In this document: in pieces, positions 24,509-33,020 of the stretch
Layout of the letters: each line of letters begins with the position of its first letter
Numbering within the stretch: position 1 is the first letter of the stretch
From: Aurantibrevibacter sp041749595
Lineage (GTDB): Bacteria > Bacteroidota > Bacteroidia > Flavobacteriales > Flavobacteriaceae
Direction of reading: 5' to 3'
Assembly: GCA_041749595.1 (NCBI GenBank)
Contig: JBGTBA010000134.1
Location: 1-45,743, forward strand
DNA length: 45,743 nucleotides
The notes under the pieces: model-generated
Databases searched by the model: none
What the model was told of the DNA's origin: nothing
What the model saw: the letters and a program-made list of their open reading frames with translations, nothing else
Program-made: the position numbers and the translations under genes

Positions 24509-25786
24509 ATGAAAAATTCAAGAAGGGATTTCTTAACCAAAACCATGGCAACTGCCGCATTGGCTTCCTTACCTTTTGCAAATTATGCCAAGGGTTACGA
24601 AAAAGCTATTGAAAAAACCCCAAAACTATCCGCTCCATCCGACTTAAAAATTACCGATATTAAGTGTGGCTATATTCGGGGCGGACACAGTTTATTTGTA
24701 AAAATATACAGCAATCAGGATATTGTGGGGCATGGTGAAGGCGTAGATGCTACACCGGGTACTTATCATTTAGTAAAAATGTTTGGGAGAAGGTTAGAGG
24801 GTAAAAACCCGCTTAATGTACATATGCTGTTTGAAGATATCCGAAGATCCGGATTTTTCGAAGGGGCCCAGTCGGGCATGTTCGTATCGGTGTTGACCGC
24901 TGTGGAAACGGCTTTATGGGATTTGGCCGGAAAAGCACTGGGCCTCCCCGTATATCAGTTATTAGGGGGCAAATTTAGGGACAAGATTCGGGTGTATATG
25001 GATACGGCCCTGTATCAGAACAAACTGCCAACACCGGCAGATTTTGCCGCAAGTGCCAGAGAAGCGGTTGATATGGGTTTTACTGCGGTTAAATTTGATT
25101 TAGATCAGGCAAATGATCCCAATAAATACGACAAATACAACTGGACCGCAAGTCCCGCAGAGATTCAACGAATGTACGATCAAATGGCGGCTACCCGGGA
25201 AGAGGTAGGGACCAACATCGACATCTGCGCTGATATGCATGGAAGATATGATGCCATTACCGGTGAAAAAGTGGCTAAGATATTGGAACCACTAAATATG
25301 ATGTGGCTAGAAGAGCCTATTCCTGCCGAAAATGTGGATGCTTACAAAAAGATAACAGATTCTACCAGTACTCCCATATGCGCCGGAGAGAATCACTATC
25401 TGGCGCATGGCTTTAGACCGCTTTTGGAAAAAGGCGCAGTAGATATTATAATGCCCGATCTACAAAAGGCAGGCGGACTGGGTGAAGGGCAGCGGATAGC
25501 TAATTTGGCTAATTTGTACTATGTGCCTTTTGCGCCCCATATGGTAGCTTCCTATTTGGGAGCTATGGCCGCGTGCCATGTATGTGCCTCAGTCCCCAAC
25601 TTTATGATTTTGGAATGGCAGATTTATTTCCATAAAAATCCCATGTTTAAGGAAATCGTAACGTTTGATGGACCTATGGTAGAAAATGGCTTTATAACCC
25701 TTTCCAACAAACCAGGGATTGGGGTGGAAATCAATGAAGAAGGAATGAAAAAATATGCGGATAAAGATGTTCCATTTTTTAAATAA
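24509..25786 (+). CDS. Enolase-superfamily acid-sugar dehydratase-like enzyme with Tat signal, copy 2
   Basis: This 425-residue protein starts with a compact twin-arginine signal, SRRDFLTKTM (R5-R6), then ATAALASLPFANYAKG. The catalytic barrel shows K195-F-D197, D242-M-H244-G-R246, the WLEEP acidic ligand (E268/E269), E294 in CAGEN, D in MPDLQKAGG, H344 in APHMVAS and E369 in LEWQ. The D-x-H-G-R pattern with a distal His is that of the galactonate-dehydratase type in the mandelate-racemase subgroup, which supports a dehydratase acting on an aldonic acid or close analogue. It sits between two RraA-like aldolase genes, suggesting consecutive reactions in the periplasm. Stereospecificity and the exact substrate cannot be told from sequence. 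Confidence 0.88.
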   Translation: MKNSRRDFLTKTMATAALASLPFANYAKGYEKAIEKTPKLSAPSDLKITDIKCGYIRGGHSLFVKIYSNQDIVGHGEGVDATPGTYHLVKMFGRRLEGKNPLNVHMLFEDIRRSGFFEGAQSGMFVSVLTAVETALWDLAGKALGLPVYQLLGGKFRDKIRVYMDTALYQNKLPTPADFAASAREAVDMGFTAVKFDLDQANDPNKYDKYNWTASPAEIQRMYDQMAATREEVGTNIDICADMHGRYDAITGEKVAKILEPLNMMWLEEPIPAENVDAYKKITDSTSTPICAGENHYLAHGFRPLLEKGAVDIIMPDLQKAGGLGEGQRIANLANLYYVPFAPHMVASYLGAMAACHVCASVPNFMILEWQIYFHKNPMFKEIVTFDGPMVENGFITLSNKPGIGVEINEEGMKKYADKDVPFFK

Positions 25787-25856
25787 ATTAGGCAAGTGTC
25801 TTATTTCACTCTATAATAATACACGTTATTTGTGTTAATACTTAATCATATTACGA

Positions 25857-26816
25857 ATGTATAAAACAATAAAGTTTTCAATAAATATTAAAACCCTTAT
25901 CGTAACAGGAATCTGTATAGGTGGTTTTTTTAGTGTAATGGCGCAGCAAGTAGGATCCACTCCCGAATATGTGACAGCATTAACGTCCCAATGGAAAGGA
26001 GAACGATTGCCTGACGGGCGTCCTAAGGTGCCCGATTTGGTGTTGGAACGCTTAAAGAACGCTACGCTAGAGCAAATTTGGGGCTATTTGGGGCGTAAGG
26101 GGTATAACAACCAAGTAGAACAGGACTGGCTTATTCTAAAACCTGGGGAAACCATGACAGGCCGAGTCGTTACCGCACAATTTATGCCTGCAAGACCCGA
26201 TTTGGACAGTTTGGTTCGGGCACAAGGCAAAGCCGAAGGACGCTCCCAAAAAGGAGGCATCAACATTTGGCCTATAGATATTTTAACCAAAGGAGATATT
26301 TATGTGGCCGATGGATACGGAAAAGTAAAGGACGGTACCCTAATAGGCTCTAGTTTGGGTAATGCAATTTATGGAAAAACGGGAAATGGTGTCATTTTCT
26401 ACGGTTCCGTTCGGGATATGCAGGAACTCAAGGATACGGAGGGTTTTAATGCGTGGGTAAAGGGTCAGCATCCATCCTATATAAAAGACATGACACCGAC
26501 GGCTATCAACGCTCCTATCCGGATCGGGAATGTTACCGTATTTCCAGGTGATGTGGCTTTTGCCAATGAATATGGGGTGGTATTTATTCCGGCGCATTTG
26601 GTACAAGATCTGGTTTCAAGCTCCGAACTTACCGCACTTCGGGATGAGTTCGAGCGGGTGCTGCTACAGCAGGGAAAATATCCCAGCGGTGAAATCCATG
26701 GCGATTGGTCCGACAAAATCAAAAACGAATACCGGGCCTGGTTTAAAAAATATCCCAAACCGCTAACGGTGACCATAGCCGACATTGAAAAGTATTTGGC
26801 AAAAGAAAATAATTAA
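25857..26816 (+). CDS. Exported RraA-like aldolase, copy 2
   Basis: A 319-residue paralogue of the preceding aldolase-like protein. The hydrophobic N-terminal segment (LIVTGICIGGFFSVMAQQ) looks like a Sec signal. The shared extension reads WKGERLPDGRPKVPDLVLER. The RraA fold is marked by KGDIYVADGYGK, GSSLGNAIYGKTGNGVIFYG and SVRD with R186-D187. It diverges most from the other two copies at the C-terminus (ending EKYLAKENN rather than R-T-W). The gap before it is 70 bases. The difference may reflect another substrate stereoisomer or a mixed oligomer; RraA-fold aldolases form trimers or hexamers. Confidence 0.84.
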   Translation: MYKTIKFSINIKTLIVTGICIGGFFSVMAQQVGSTPEYVTALTSQWKGERLPDGRPKVPDLVLERLKNATLEQIWGYLGRKGYNNQVEQDWLILKPGETMTGRVVTAQFMPARPDLDSLVRAQGKAEGRSQKGGINIWPIDILTKGDIYVADGYGKVKDGTLIGSSLGNAIYGKTGNGVIFYGSVRDMQELKDTEGFNAWVKGQHPSYIKDMTPTAINAPIRIGNVTVFPGDVAFANEYGVVFIPAHLVQDLVSSSELTALRDEFERVLLQQGKYPSGEIHGDWSDKIKNEYRAWFKKYPKPLTVTIADIEKYLAKENN

Positions 26817-26851
26817 TTGCCTAAATTTAAAGACCAAAAAAATTCAATACC

Positions 26852-27784
26852 ATGAAATGTAGTGTCCTTTTCATACGGATTTTCGCTTTTGTTTTTTTGA
26901 TCTCCTATCCGGTTTTTTCCCAAACCATCCCCAAAGAAGAACTTATTTTTTTAACCTCTGAATGGCATGGGGACCGATTTCCGGACGGCCGTCCCAAGAT
27001 ACCTGATAATTTATTGGAAAGAGCCAAAAAGATCGGAATAGATGATGCCTGGACGGTCTTAAAAAATGAAGGCTACACCAATCAGTTTGAAGGGAATTGG
27101 AAAATGGTGCACAGCAATGTTCCTGTGGTGGGTAGGGCACTTACGGCCCTGTTTATGCCCAGCAGGCCCGATGTGGAAAAAAACATCAAGGAAAGAGGCA
27201 TACAGAAAGAAGGGAGAAAAGGGAATACGAATTCCTGGCCTATAGAAATGTTATCACAAGGCGATGTCTATGTGGCCGATGGCTTCGGAAAAATTGCAGG
27301 CGGCACACTAATGGGAGCTACCTTGGCTACCTCCATTTTCAATAAATCGGGCAATGGGGTTATTTTTAACGGGAGTGCCCGTGATTTGGAATCTATAGGT
27401 CAAATTGAAGGTTTCAATGCCTTTGTCCGCGATTTTCATCCGTCGTTTTTAGAGGAATTGGTCTTAATGGGGCTCAATACCCCCATTCGTATTGGGCAGG
27501 CAGTAGTGCTTCCCGGAGATTTGGTGTTGGCCAAAGAAGAAGGCGTGCTTTTTATTCCGGCCCATTTGGCCGATCAGGTGATCAGCACGTCCGAGTTTGT
27601 GGCGCTTAAGGATGAGTTTGGTTTCGAGATGGTTAAGAACCGCACCTATACCACAGGCGAAATAGACAGCCAATGGACGGATAAAATAAAAGAGTATTTT
27701 TTAAAATGGCTGGCAAAGCATCCCGAATTGGGAGCCATGACCAGAGCTGAATTGGATAAGGTGCTAAGCAAACGTACCTGGTGA
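26852..27784 (+). CDS. Exported RraA-like aldolase, copy 3
   Basis: A 310-residue third paralogue with a Sec-type signal peptide (IFAFVFLISYPVFSQ) and the same architecture: WHGDRFPDGRPKIPDNLLER, VGRALTALFMPSRPD, QGDVYVADGFGK, GATLATSIFNKSGNGVIFNG and SARD with R177-D178. It shares with copy 1 the pattern PKEELIFLTSEW and the terminal RTW. Active-site Arg-Asp is kept in all three copies, so none is obviously dead. It starts 35 bases after copy 2. Confidence 0.84.
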   Translation: MKCSVLFIRIFAFVFLISYPVFSQTIPKEELIFLTSEWHGDRFPDGRPKIPDNLLERAKKIGIDDAWTVLKNEGYTNQFEGNWKMVHSNVPVVGRALTALFMPSRPDVEKNIKERGIQKEGRKGNTNSWPIEMLSQGDVYVADGFGKIAGGTLMGATLATSIFNKSGNGVIFNGSARDLESIGQIEGFNAFVRDFHPSFLEELVLMGLNTPIRIGQAVVLPGDLVLAKEEGVLFIPAHLADQVISTSEFVALKDEFGFEMVKNRTYTTGEIDSQWTDKIKEYFLKWLAKHPELGAMTRAELDKVLSKRTW

Positions 27785-27816
27785 TATTTAAATAGAGCAT
27801 AAAAAATAAATGTGGT

Positions 27817-28296
27817 ATGAAGCAGTTTGTAAAAATGATCCCAGTTCTCCTTTTGATGTGCTTTGCAGGATGTAAACCGGAAAAAGCGTCGGATAAACAG
27901 CGTGTTGAAAATGTAGCGATGTCATCTCCCGGCAACGAAAATGAAATTACCGAAGTAGTGGCGGCCTTCAATAAAGCCATGATCGATAGGGACAGGAAAC
28001 AGTTAGAACGTTTGTGTTCGGAACATCTTTCCTACGGGCACTCCAGTGGCTTGATACAGAACAAGGCCATCTTTATAGAGGACCTGGTCAACGGCCCATT
28101 TCACTTTTTGTCCATTAACACTCCGGAACAGACCATCCTTTTAGATGGTGATATGGCCGTTGTTCGCCATATTTTGGAAGCCGAAGCTACCCGCAATGGG
28201 GAACCGGTGGATTTAAGGATAGGAAATGTACAAATCTATAAGAGAGCGGAAGATGGTTCTTGGAAACTATGGGTACGGCAGGCTTATAAACTCTAA
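27817..28296 (+). CDS. SnoaL/NTF2-like (DUF4440-type) lipoprotein
   Basis: The 159-residue protein begins with a lipoprotein signal (IPVLLLMCFAGC, Cys19) and then has a small cone-shaped NTF2-like domain: EITEVVAAFNKAMIDRDRKQ, LCSEHLSYGHSSGLIQNKA, VRHILEAEATRNGEPVDL and the ending GSWKLWVRQAYKL. Members of this broad family include isomerases, dehydratases and ligand-binding proteins, so no reaction can be assigned. Its membrane anchoring and its place after three exported aldolases suggest an accessory role in the same extracytoplasmic pathway. Confidence 0.8.
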   Translation: MKQFVKMIPVLLLMCFAGCKPEKASDKQRVENVAMSSPGNENEITEVVAAFNKAMIDRDRKQLERLCSEHLSYGHSSGLIQNKAIFIEDLVNGPFHFLSINTPEQTILLDGDMAVVRHILEAEATRNGEPVDLRIGNVQIYKRAEDGSWKLWVRQAYKL

Positions 28297-28377
28297 TGTG
28301 CTTTCGCTTTACGGGGTTTCAGACAACGGTCTTTTCTTAAGCCTTGATGTTCTTTAAAAGTTATATTGTAAAAACAG

Positions 28378-29496
28378 ATGGGAAAAATGAATATTTATAA
28401 CATTTCACTAGGCATATCCGCATTGCTGTTGCTTATCATATTAGGCTTACTCTTTACCGGAAATATAGCCCATGCCGGACTCCTAATCCTTACTTTTTTT
28501 GCCTTGCTGGCCTTTGGTTTTAGCGGGTCCAAATCGCTAAATGGGTACGTCTTCACCACCATGATATTTGCGGGGGTCACCTTAGCGTTATATTACCCTC
28601 ATTATTTCACTCAGATAGGCAACTTTAAACTTACGGCACTTATAATACCGCTCATCCAAATCATCATGTTCGGGATGGGCACTTCCATGCGGATCAAGGA
28701 TTTTGCGGGAATCATTAAAACGCCTAAAGGCGTTTTAATTGGGGTTACGGCCCAATTGGCCATTATGCCCATTATGGGGTTTTTATTGGCCAAATTGAGC
28801 AATTTCCCGCCTGAGATCGCCGCAGGGATCGTTCTGATCGGTTGCTCCCCCAGTGGGGTAGCATCCAATGTAATGGCGTATTTGGCAAAGGCCAACTTGG
28901 CACTTTCCATAACCATTACCTCCATATCTACCCTTTTTGCGCCTTTTGTAACCCCCTTATTGATGAAACTTCTGGCAGGGGAATTTGTGGAAATCGATGT
29001 ATTGGATATGATGTGGAGTATTGTTAAAATGATTATCCTTCCCATTGGTGCAGGGTTGCTCCTCAATAAATTAAGAGGGGATAAAGCAAAATGGCTGGAT
29101 AAGGCCATGCCCCTTATTTCCATGCTGGGCATAGGCTTAATCATTGTGGTGATCACGGCTGCGGGCAGGGATAGTTTGTTAGATATAGGCGTGATTTTAA
29201 TGCTGGTTGTTTTGGTCCATAATTTATTTGGCTATCTTTTAGGTTACTGGTTTGCCCGATCGCTTAAAATGGATGAACGGGACGCACGGACCATTGCCAT
29301 TGAAGTGGGGATGCAAAATGGGGGTCTCGCCTCTGGCATTGCCAACTCATTGGGAAAGATTGCCACCATGGGATTGGCACCGGCAGTCTTCGGCCCTGTA
29401 ATGAATATTACCGGATCCATCCTAGCTTCCTATTGGCACAAAAAAACACCCGAAGGCTATGTTAAGCCCGTTTTAGAGCGCAACGAGCATAACTAA
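28378..29496 (+). CDS. Bile acid:sodium symporter (BASS) family transporter
   Basis: The 372-residue protein is a polytopic inner-membrane transporter with about ten hydrophobic helices. Family hallmarks are MFGMGTSMRIKDF, GCSPSGVASNVMAYLAKANL (the sodium/substrate crossover region) and EVGMQNGGLASGIANSLG. BASS members carry bile acids, pyruvate or other keto and organic acids with sodium, so a role in importing the keto-acid made by the exported aldolases is plausible. It has an added N-terminal pair of helices (ISLGISALLLLIILGLLFTG; AGLLILTFFALLAFGFSG). It ends the cluster; a kdgK pseudogene follows on the same strand. Confidence 0.88.
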   Translation: MGKMNIYNISLGISALLLLIILGLLFTGNIAHAGLLILTFFALLAFGFSGSKSLNGYVFTTMIFAGVTLALYYPHYFTQIGNFKLTALIIPLIQIIMFGMGTSMRIKDFAGIIKTPKGVLIGVTAQLAIMPIMGFLLAKLSNFPPEIAAGIVLIGCSPSGVASNVMAYLAKANLALSITITSISTLFAPFVTPLLMKLLAGEFVEIDVLDMMWSIVKMIILPIGAGLLLNKLRGDKAKWLDKAMPLISMLGIGLIIVVITAAGRDSLLDIGVILMLVVLVHNLFGYLLGYWFARSLKMDERDARTIAIEVGMQNGGLASGIANSLGKIATMGLAPAVFGPVMNITGSILASYWHKKTPEGYVKPVLERNEHN

Positions 29497-29612
29497 GTAT
29501 GTTTTATAGGATGGAAAAAACAAATGGATAGATAAGATTATGCTGTAAAGATGCTGTTTTTAAACCATTATTATAGAAATAATGGCTATCGAGGTCCCAA
29601 AAAGACAAATAA

Positions 29613-30082
29613 ATGAAAAAAGTAGTGCTATTCGGGGAAAATATGCTGTTCTTTCGCCTCCGGGATTTTTAAGGTTTTCACAGGAGGCGAGTCCAATGTT
29701 GCGGTATCGTTCGCCAGTTACGGGGTTCGGGTAGATTTTGTAACCCACATTCCCATGAATGGTATAGGCCAATGCACACTTATGAAAATGCGCAAGCGAG
29801 GTGTTGGTTTTGAAACATAATTTATGGGCGGCCCTATAGGGATCTATTTTCTGGAAATTGGTTCCGTAAGCCGTGACAGTAAGGTAAGGTAAACTATGAC
29901 AGGGCAAATTCTTCCATGGGCGAAATAGTCCCGTGAATGATACATTGTAAACAGGTCTTTGAAGGTGCCGGATCCACTGAAAAGGGGTTGCCCCCGCCAT
30001 TTGCCAAAGAGCTATGAACGCCTTTGAAACAACAGTAGAAGACTGTTTGACTTTTAGATTAGAGAGTTTAACTGAGTGCTAA
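29613..30082 (+). pseudogene. Decayed, truncated 2-keto-3-deoxygluconate kinase (kdgK-like)
   Basis: Pieces in different plus-strand frames line up with PfkB-family KDG kinase. They are: MKKVVLFGENMLF at 29613; PPGFLRFSQ after a frameshift near 29660; GESNVAVSFASYGVRVDFVT from about 29690; RGVGFET-stop-FMGGPIGIYFLEIGSVSRDSK; YDRANSSMGEIVP after another shift near 29892; QVFEGAG; and KGVAPAICQRAMNAFETTVE ending at 30082. There are several stops and frameshifts and an internal deletion, and the C-terminal half (ATP-site, about 180 residues) is gone. KdgK phosphorylates KDG in the cytoplasm before aldol cleavage. Its position right behind the exported dehydratase-aldolase-BASS cluster ties that cluster to 2-keto-3-deoxy acids. 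Confidence 0.85.
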
Positions 30083-30219
30083 ACTTCATACAGAATACAC
30101 AAAGGCGTTACAAGTCGGTGCAGAAAAGGAGAACCGTACTCATTAATTAATATTGAAGTAACACATACCGAATACGAAACCTATATTAATTCTAAATACC
30201 TCACTAAAACCCATTAAAG

Positions 30220-30251
30220 TTTGTTAATAACTCAACTGTATAGTAAATTTG
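30220..30251 (+). promoter_or_regulatory. Bacteroidete-type promoter of sdhCAB
   Basis: A -33 element TTTG (30220-30223) and an exact -7 element TAAATTTG (30244-30251, consensus TAnnTTTG) are separated by 20 bases and lie 19 bases before the sdhC start codon. This fits the promoter of the major bacteroidete sigma factor. Confidence 0.75.
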
Positions 30252-30270
30252 TAATCAAAACATAGTACTA

Positions 30271-30939
30271 ATGAGTGGATTTATAAACTCTTCTATCGCC
30301 CGAAAAGTAGTAATGGCACTTTCGGGTCTTTTTTTGGTGTTCTTTTTGGGGCAGCATTTCGTCATTAACATCACCTCAGTAATCGCACCCGACACTTTTA
30401 ATTCCTGGTCTCATTTTATGGGATACAATCCCTTGGTGCAATATGTGTTGCAGCCCATCCTCATTGCGGGTGTGGTTATCCATTTTATAATGGGCATTGT
30501 ATTGGAGTTGAAAAATAATAAGGCAAGAACAGTGAAATATGCCAAGTACAGTGGAGGAGCAAACGCTTCTTGGATTTCGCGCAACATGATTATTACAGGA
30601 CTTGTGGTATTGGCCTTTCTCGGACTCCATTTTTACGATTTTTGGATCCATGAAATGAATTATAAATACATTGCTGTTAACCCTGAAGATCCTACACGGT
30701 ATTATGCCGAGACCGTAGAAAAGTTTCAACCTTTATTGCGAACCGTTATCTATGTCCTATCTTTTGGACTTTTAGCCTTGCATTTATTGCACGGGTTTTC
30801 ATCCTCATTTCAAACGATGGGGCTGAACAACAAATATACACCGGCCTTAAAAACCTTTACCAAAATTTATGCGATTGCCATTCCTTTAGGATTTGCATTT
30901 ATCGCCATATACCATCACCTTAACCCAATTACACATTAA
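30271..30939 (+). CDS. sdhC: Succinate dehydrogenase cytochrome b subunit
   Basis: The 222-residue membrane protein anchors succinate dehydrogenase and passes electrons to menaquinone. About five membrane helices are visible, with candidate haem-ligand histidines in FLGQHFVINI (H29), AGVVIHFIMG, FLGLHFYDFW and ALHLLHGFSSSF. There is a single membrane subunit and no sdhD, which marks a type-B enzyme with two haems, as in Wolinella fumarate reductase and other Bacteroidota. sdhA follows after two bases, so the two are probably translationally coupled. Confidence 0.95.
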   Translation: MSGFINSSIARKVVMALSGLFLVFFLGQHFVINITSVIAPDTFNSWSHFMGYNPLVQYVLQPILIAGVVIHFIMGIVLELKNNKARTVKYAKYSGGANASWISRNMIITGLVVLAFLGLHFYDFWIHEMNYKYIAVNPEDPTRYYAETVEKFQPLLRTVIYVLSFGLLALHLLHGFSSSFQTMGLNNKYTPALKTFTKIYAIAIPLGFAFIAIYHHLNPITH

Positions 30940-30941
30940 TT

Positions 30942-32945
30942 ATGGGACTATTGGATTCTAAAGCACCATCCGGGCCGTTGGCCGATAAATGGACAAAACA
31001 TAAAAACGAAATTGATCTTGTAAACCCTGCCAATAAACGCAATATTGATATTATTGTTGTAGGTACGGGACTTGCCGGAGGATCTGCAGCTGCTACGTTA
31101 GCAGAGCTTGGCTACAACGTTAAAACGTTCTGCTATCAGGATTCTCCAAGAAGAGCTCATTCCATAGCAGCGCAGGGTGGTATCAATGCGTCCAAAAACT
31201 ACCAGGGTGATGGCGACAGTAATTTCCGCTTGTTCTATGACACCGTAAAGGGAGGCGATTATCGTTCCCGTGAAGCCAACGTGTATCGGTTAGCGGAAGT
31301 ATCCGGAAACATCATCGACCAATGTGTAGCGCAAGGTGTACCCTTTGCCCGGGAATATGGTGGCCTATTGGACAATCGCTCCTTTGGGGGCGTTTTGGTT
31401 TCCCGTACCTTTTATGCCAAAGGACAAACAGGGCAGCAGTTACTATTAGGTGCTTATTCTGCTATGAACCGCCAGATTCATAGAGGCAAAATACAGTCTT
31501 TCAATCGTCATGAAATGATGGATTTGGTAAAAGTTAACGGAAAAGCAAGGGGCATCATCGCCCGTGATTTGGTTACCGGTAAAATAGAGCGCCATTCGGC
31601 ACATGCTGTTGTTTTGGCATCAGGAGGTTATGGCAACGTGTTTTTTCTGTCTACCAATGCCATGGGCAGCAATGTTATGGCAGCATGGCGGGCACACAGA
31701 AGAGGAGCGTTCTTTGCTAATCCTTGTTTCACTCAAATTCATCCCACTTGTATTCCCGTTTCCGGAGACCATCAATCTAAACTTACATTAATGTCAGAAT
31801 CCCTGCGAAACGATGGTCGTATTTGGGTGCCCGCAAAACTGGAAGATGCAAAAGCCATTCGTGAGGGGAAATTAAAACCCACACAACTGAAAGAAGAAGA
31901 TCGCGATTACTACTTAGAGAGAAGATACCCTGCTTTTGGAAATTTGGTGCCCAGAGATGTTGCCTCCAGAGCGGCCAAAGAGCGATGTGATGCCGGATTT
32001 GGTGTTAATAAAACAGGAGAGGCAGTATATCTGGACTTTGAAGCTGCAATTATGCGCTACGGCAAGGAGAAAGCCTTGACTTCCGGACTGCACAATGCAG
32101 ATGATGCCGAAATTAGAAGATTGGGCGAACAGGTTATTGAAGCCAAATATGGTAACTTATTTCAGATGTATGAAAAAATTGTGGATGAAAATCCATATAA
32201 AACCCCAATGATGATCTATCCTGCGGTGCATTATACTATGGGCGGACTTTGGGTAGATTATAACCTACAAACCACCGTAGAAGGTTGTTATGCCATTGGC
32301 GAGGCCAATTTTAGCGATCATGGTGCCAACAGGCTGGGCGCATCAGCACTTATGCAAGGTCTGGCAGATGGATATTTTGTGCTGCCTTATACCATTGGAA
32401 ACTATTTGGCGAAAGATATCAGAACCGGTAAAATTTTAACCAATTCCCCGGAATTTGAGGCTGCGGAAAAGGAAGTAAATGACCGAGTTACCAAATTAAT
32501 GTCGGCCAAAGGAACCCATTCCGTGGATTATTACCACAAGAAATTGGGTAAAATTATGTGGAATAAATGTGGGATGTCTCGAAATGCTAAAGAACTTAAC
32601 GAAGCCATTGATGAAATTTCTGCGCTAAGGGCCGATTTTTGGGAAAACGTTCGTGTTCCCGGCACGGCAGACAGTAAAAATCAGGAATTGGAGAAAGCAG
32701 GTCGTGTTGCCGATTTTCTGGAGTTGGGCGAGTTGTTCGCAAAAGATGCCCTTAACAGAAATGAATCCTGCGGTGGCCATTTCCGGGAAGAATACCAAAC
32801 CCCGGACGGGGAAGCGCTCCGAGACGATAAAAACTTTAAGTTCGTATCGGCCTGGGAGTACAAAGGTGTCCCAAAAGATGCGGTCTTACATAAGGAAGAC
32901 CTTGTCTATGAAAATATTGAATTGAAAACAAGAAGTTATAAGTAA
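30942..32945 (+). CDS. sdhA: Succinate dehydrogenase flavoprotein subunit
   Basis: SdhA oxidises succinate to fumarate with covalently bound FAD in the TCA cycle. The 667-residue protein has the dinucleotide-binding start VVGTGLAGGSAAATLAELGY, the flavinylation-site segment RRAHSIAAQGGINAS, the active-site region YPAVHYTMGGLWVDY and GEANFSDHGANRLGASALMQ. The C-terminal part (RNESCGGHFREEYQT) is standard. It is slightly longer than proteobacterial SdhA, as usual for type B. The gap to sdhB is 75 bases and AT-rich with no hairpin. Confidence 0.97.
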   Translation: MGLLDSKAPSGPLADKWTKHKNEIDLVNPANKRNIDIIVVGTGLAGGSAAATLAELGYNVKTFCYQDSPRRAHSIAAQGGINASKNYQGDGDSNFRLFYDTVKGGDYRSREANVYRLAEVSGNIIDQCVAQGVPFAREYGGLLDNRSFGGVLVSRTFYAKGQTGQQLLLGAYSAMNRQIHRGKIQSFNRHEMMDLVKVNGKARGIIARDLVTGKIERHSAHAVVLASGGYGNVFFLSTNAMGSNVMAAWRAHRRGAFFANPCFTQIHPTCIPVSGDHQSKLTLMSESLRNDGRIWVPAKLEDAKAIREGKLKPTQLKEEDRDYYLERRYPAFGNLVPRDVASRAAKERCDAGFGVNKTGEAVYLDFEAAIMRYGKEKALTSGLHNADDAEIRRLGEQVIEAKYGNLFQMYEKIVDENPYKTPMMIYPAVHYTMGGLWVDYNLQTTVEGCYAIGEANFSDHGANRLGASALMQGLADGYFVLPYTIGNYLAKDIRTGKILTNSPEFEAAEKEVNDRVTKLMSAKGTHSVDYYHKKLGKIMWNKCGMSRNAKELNEAIDEISALRADFWENVRVPGTADSKNQELEKAGRVADFLELGELFAKDALNRNESCGGHFREEYQTPDGEALRDDKNFKFVSAWEYKGVPKDAVLHKEDLVYENIELKTRSYK

Positions 32946-33020
32946 TGTATCAATCCGCCAAATGCATCAATATACCAATTGTTGCATTTTTAAATTGATA
33001 GATTTTTAAATTCATAATTT

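Noticed and set aside
23548..27784. RNase E inhibitor role for the RraA-like proteins
   Set aside because: They have export signals and a large N-terminal extension, and the aldolase Arg-Asp pair is kept; a cytoplasmic RNase E regulator is unlikely.
29560..30000. A 146-codon minus-strand open frame after the BASS gene
   Set aside because: The plus strand of the same stretch carries recognisable KdgK fragments; the minus frame shows no family likeness and is a shadow of the pseudogene.
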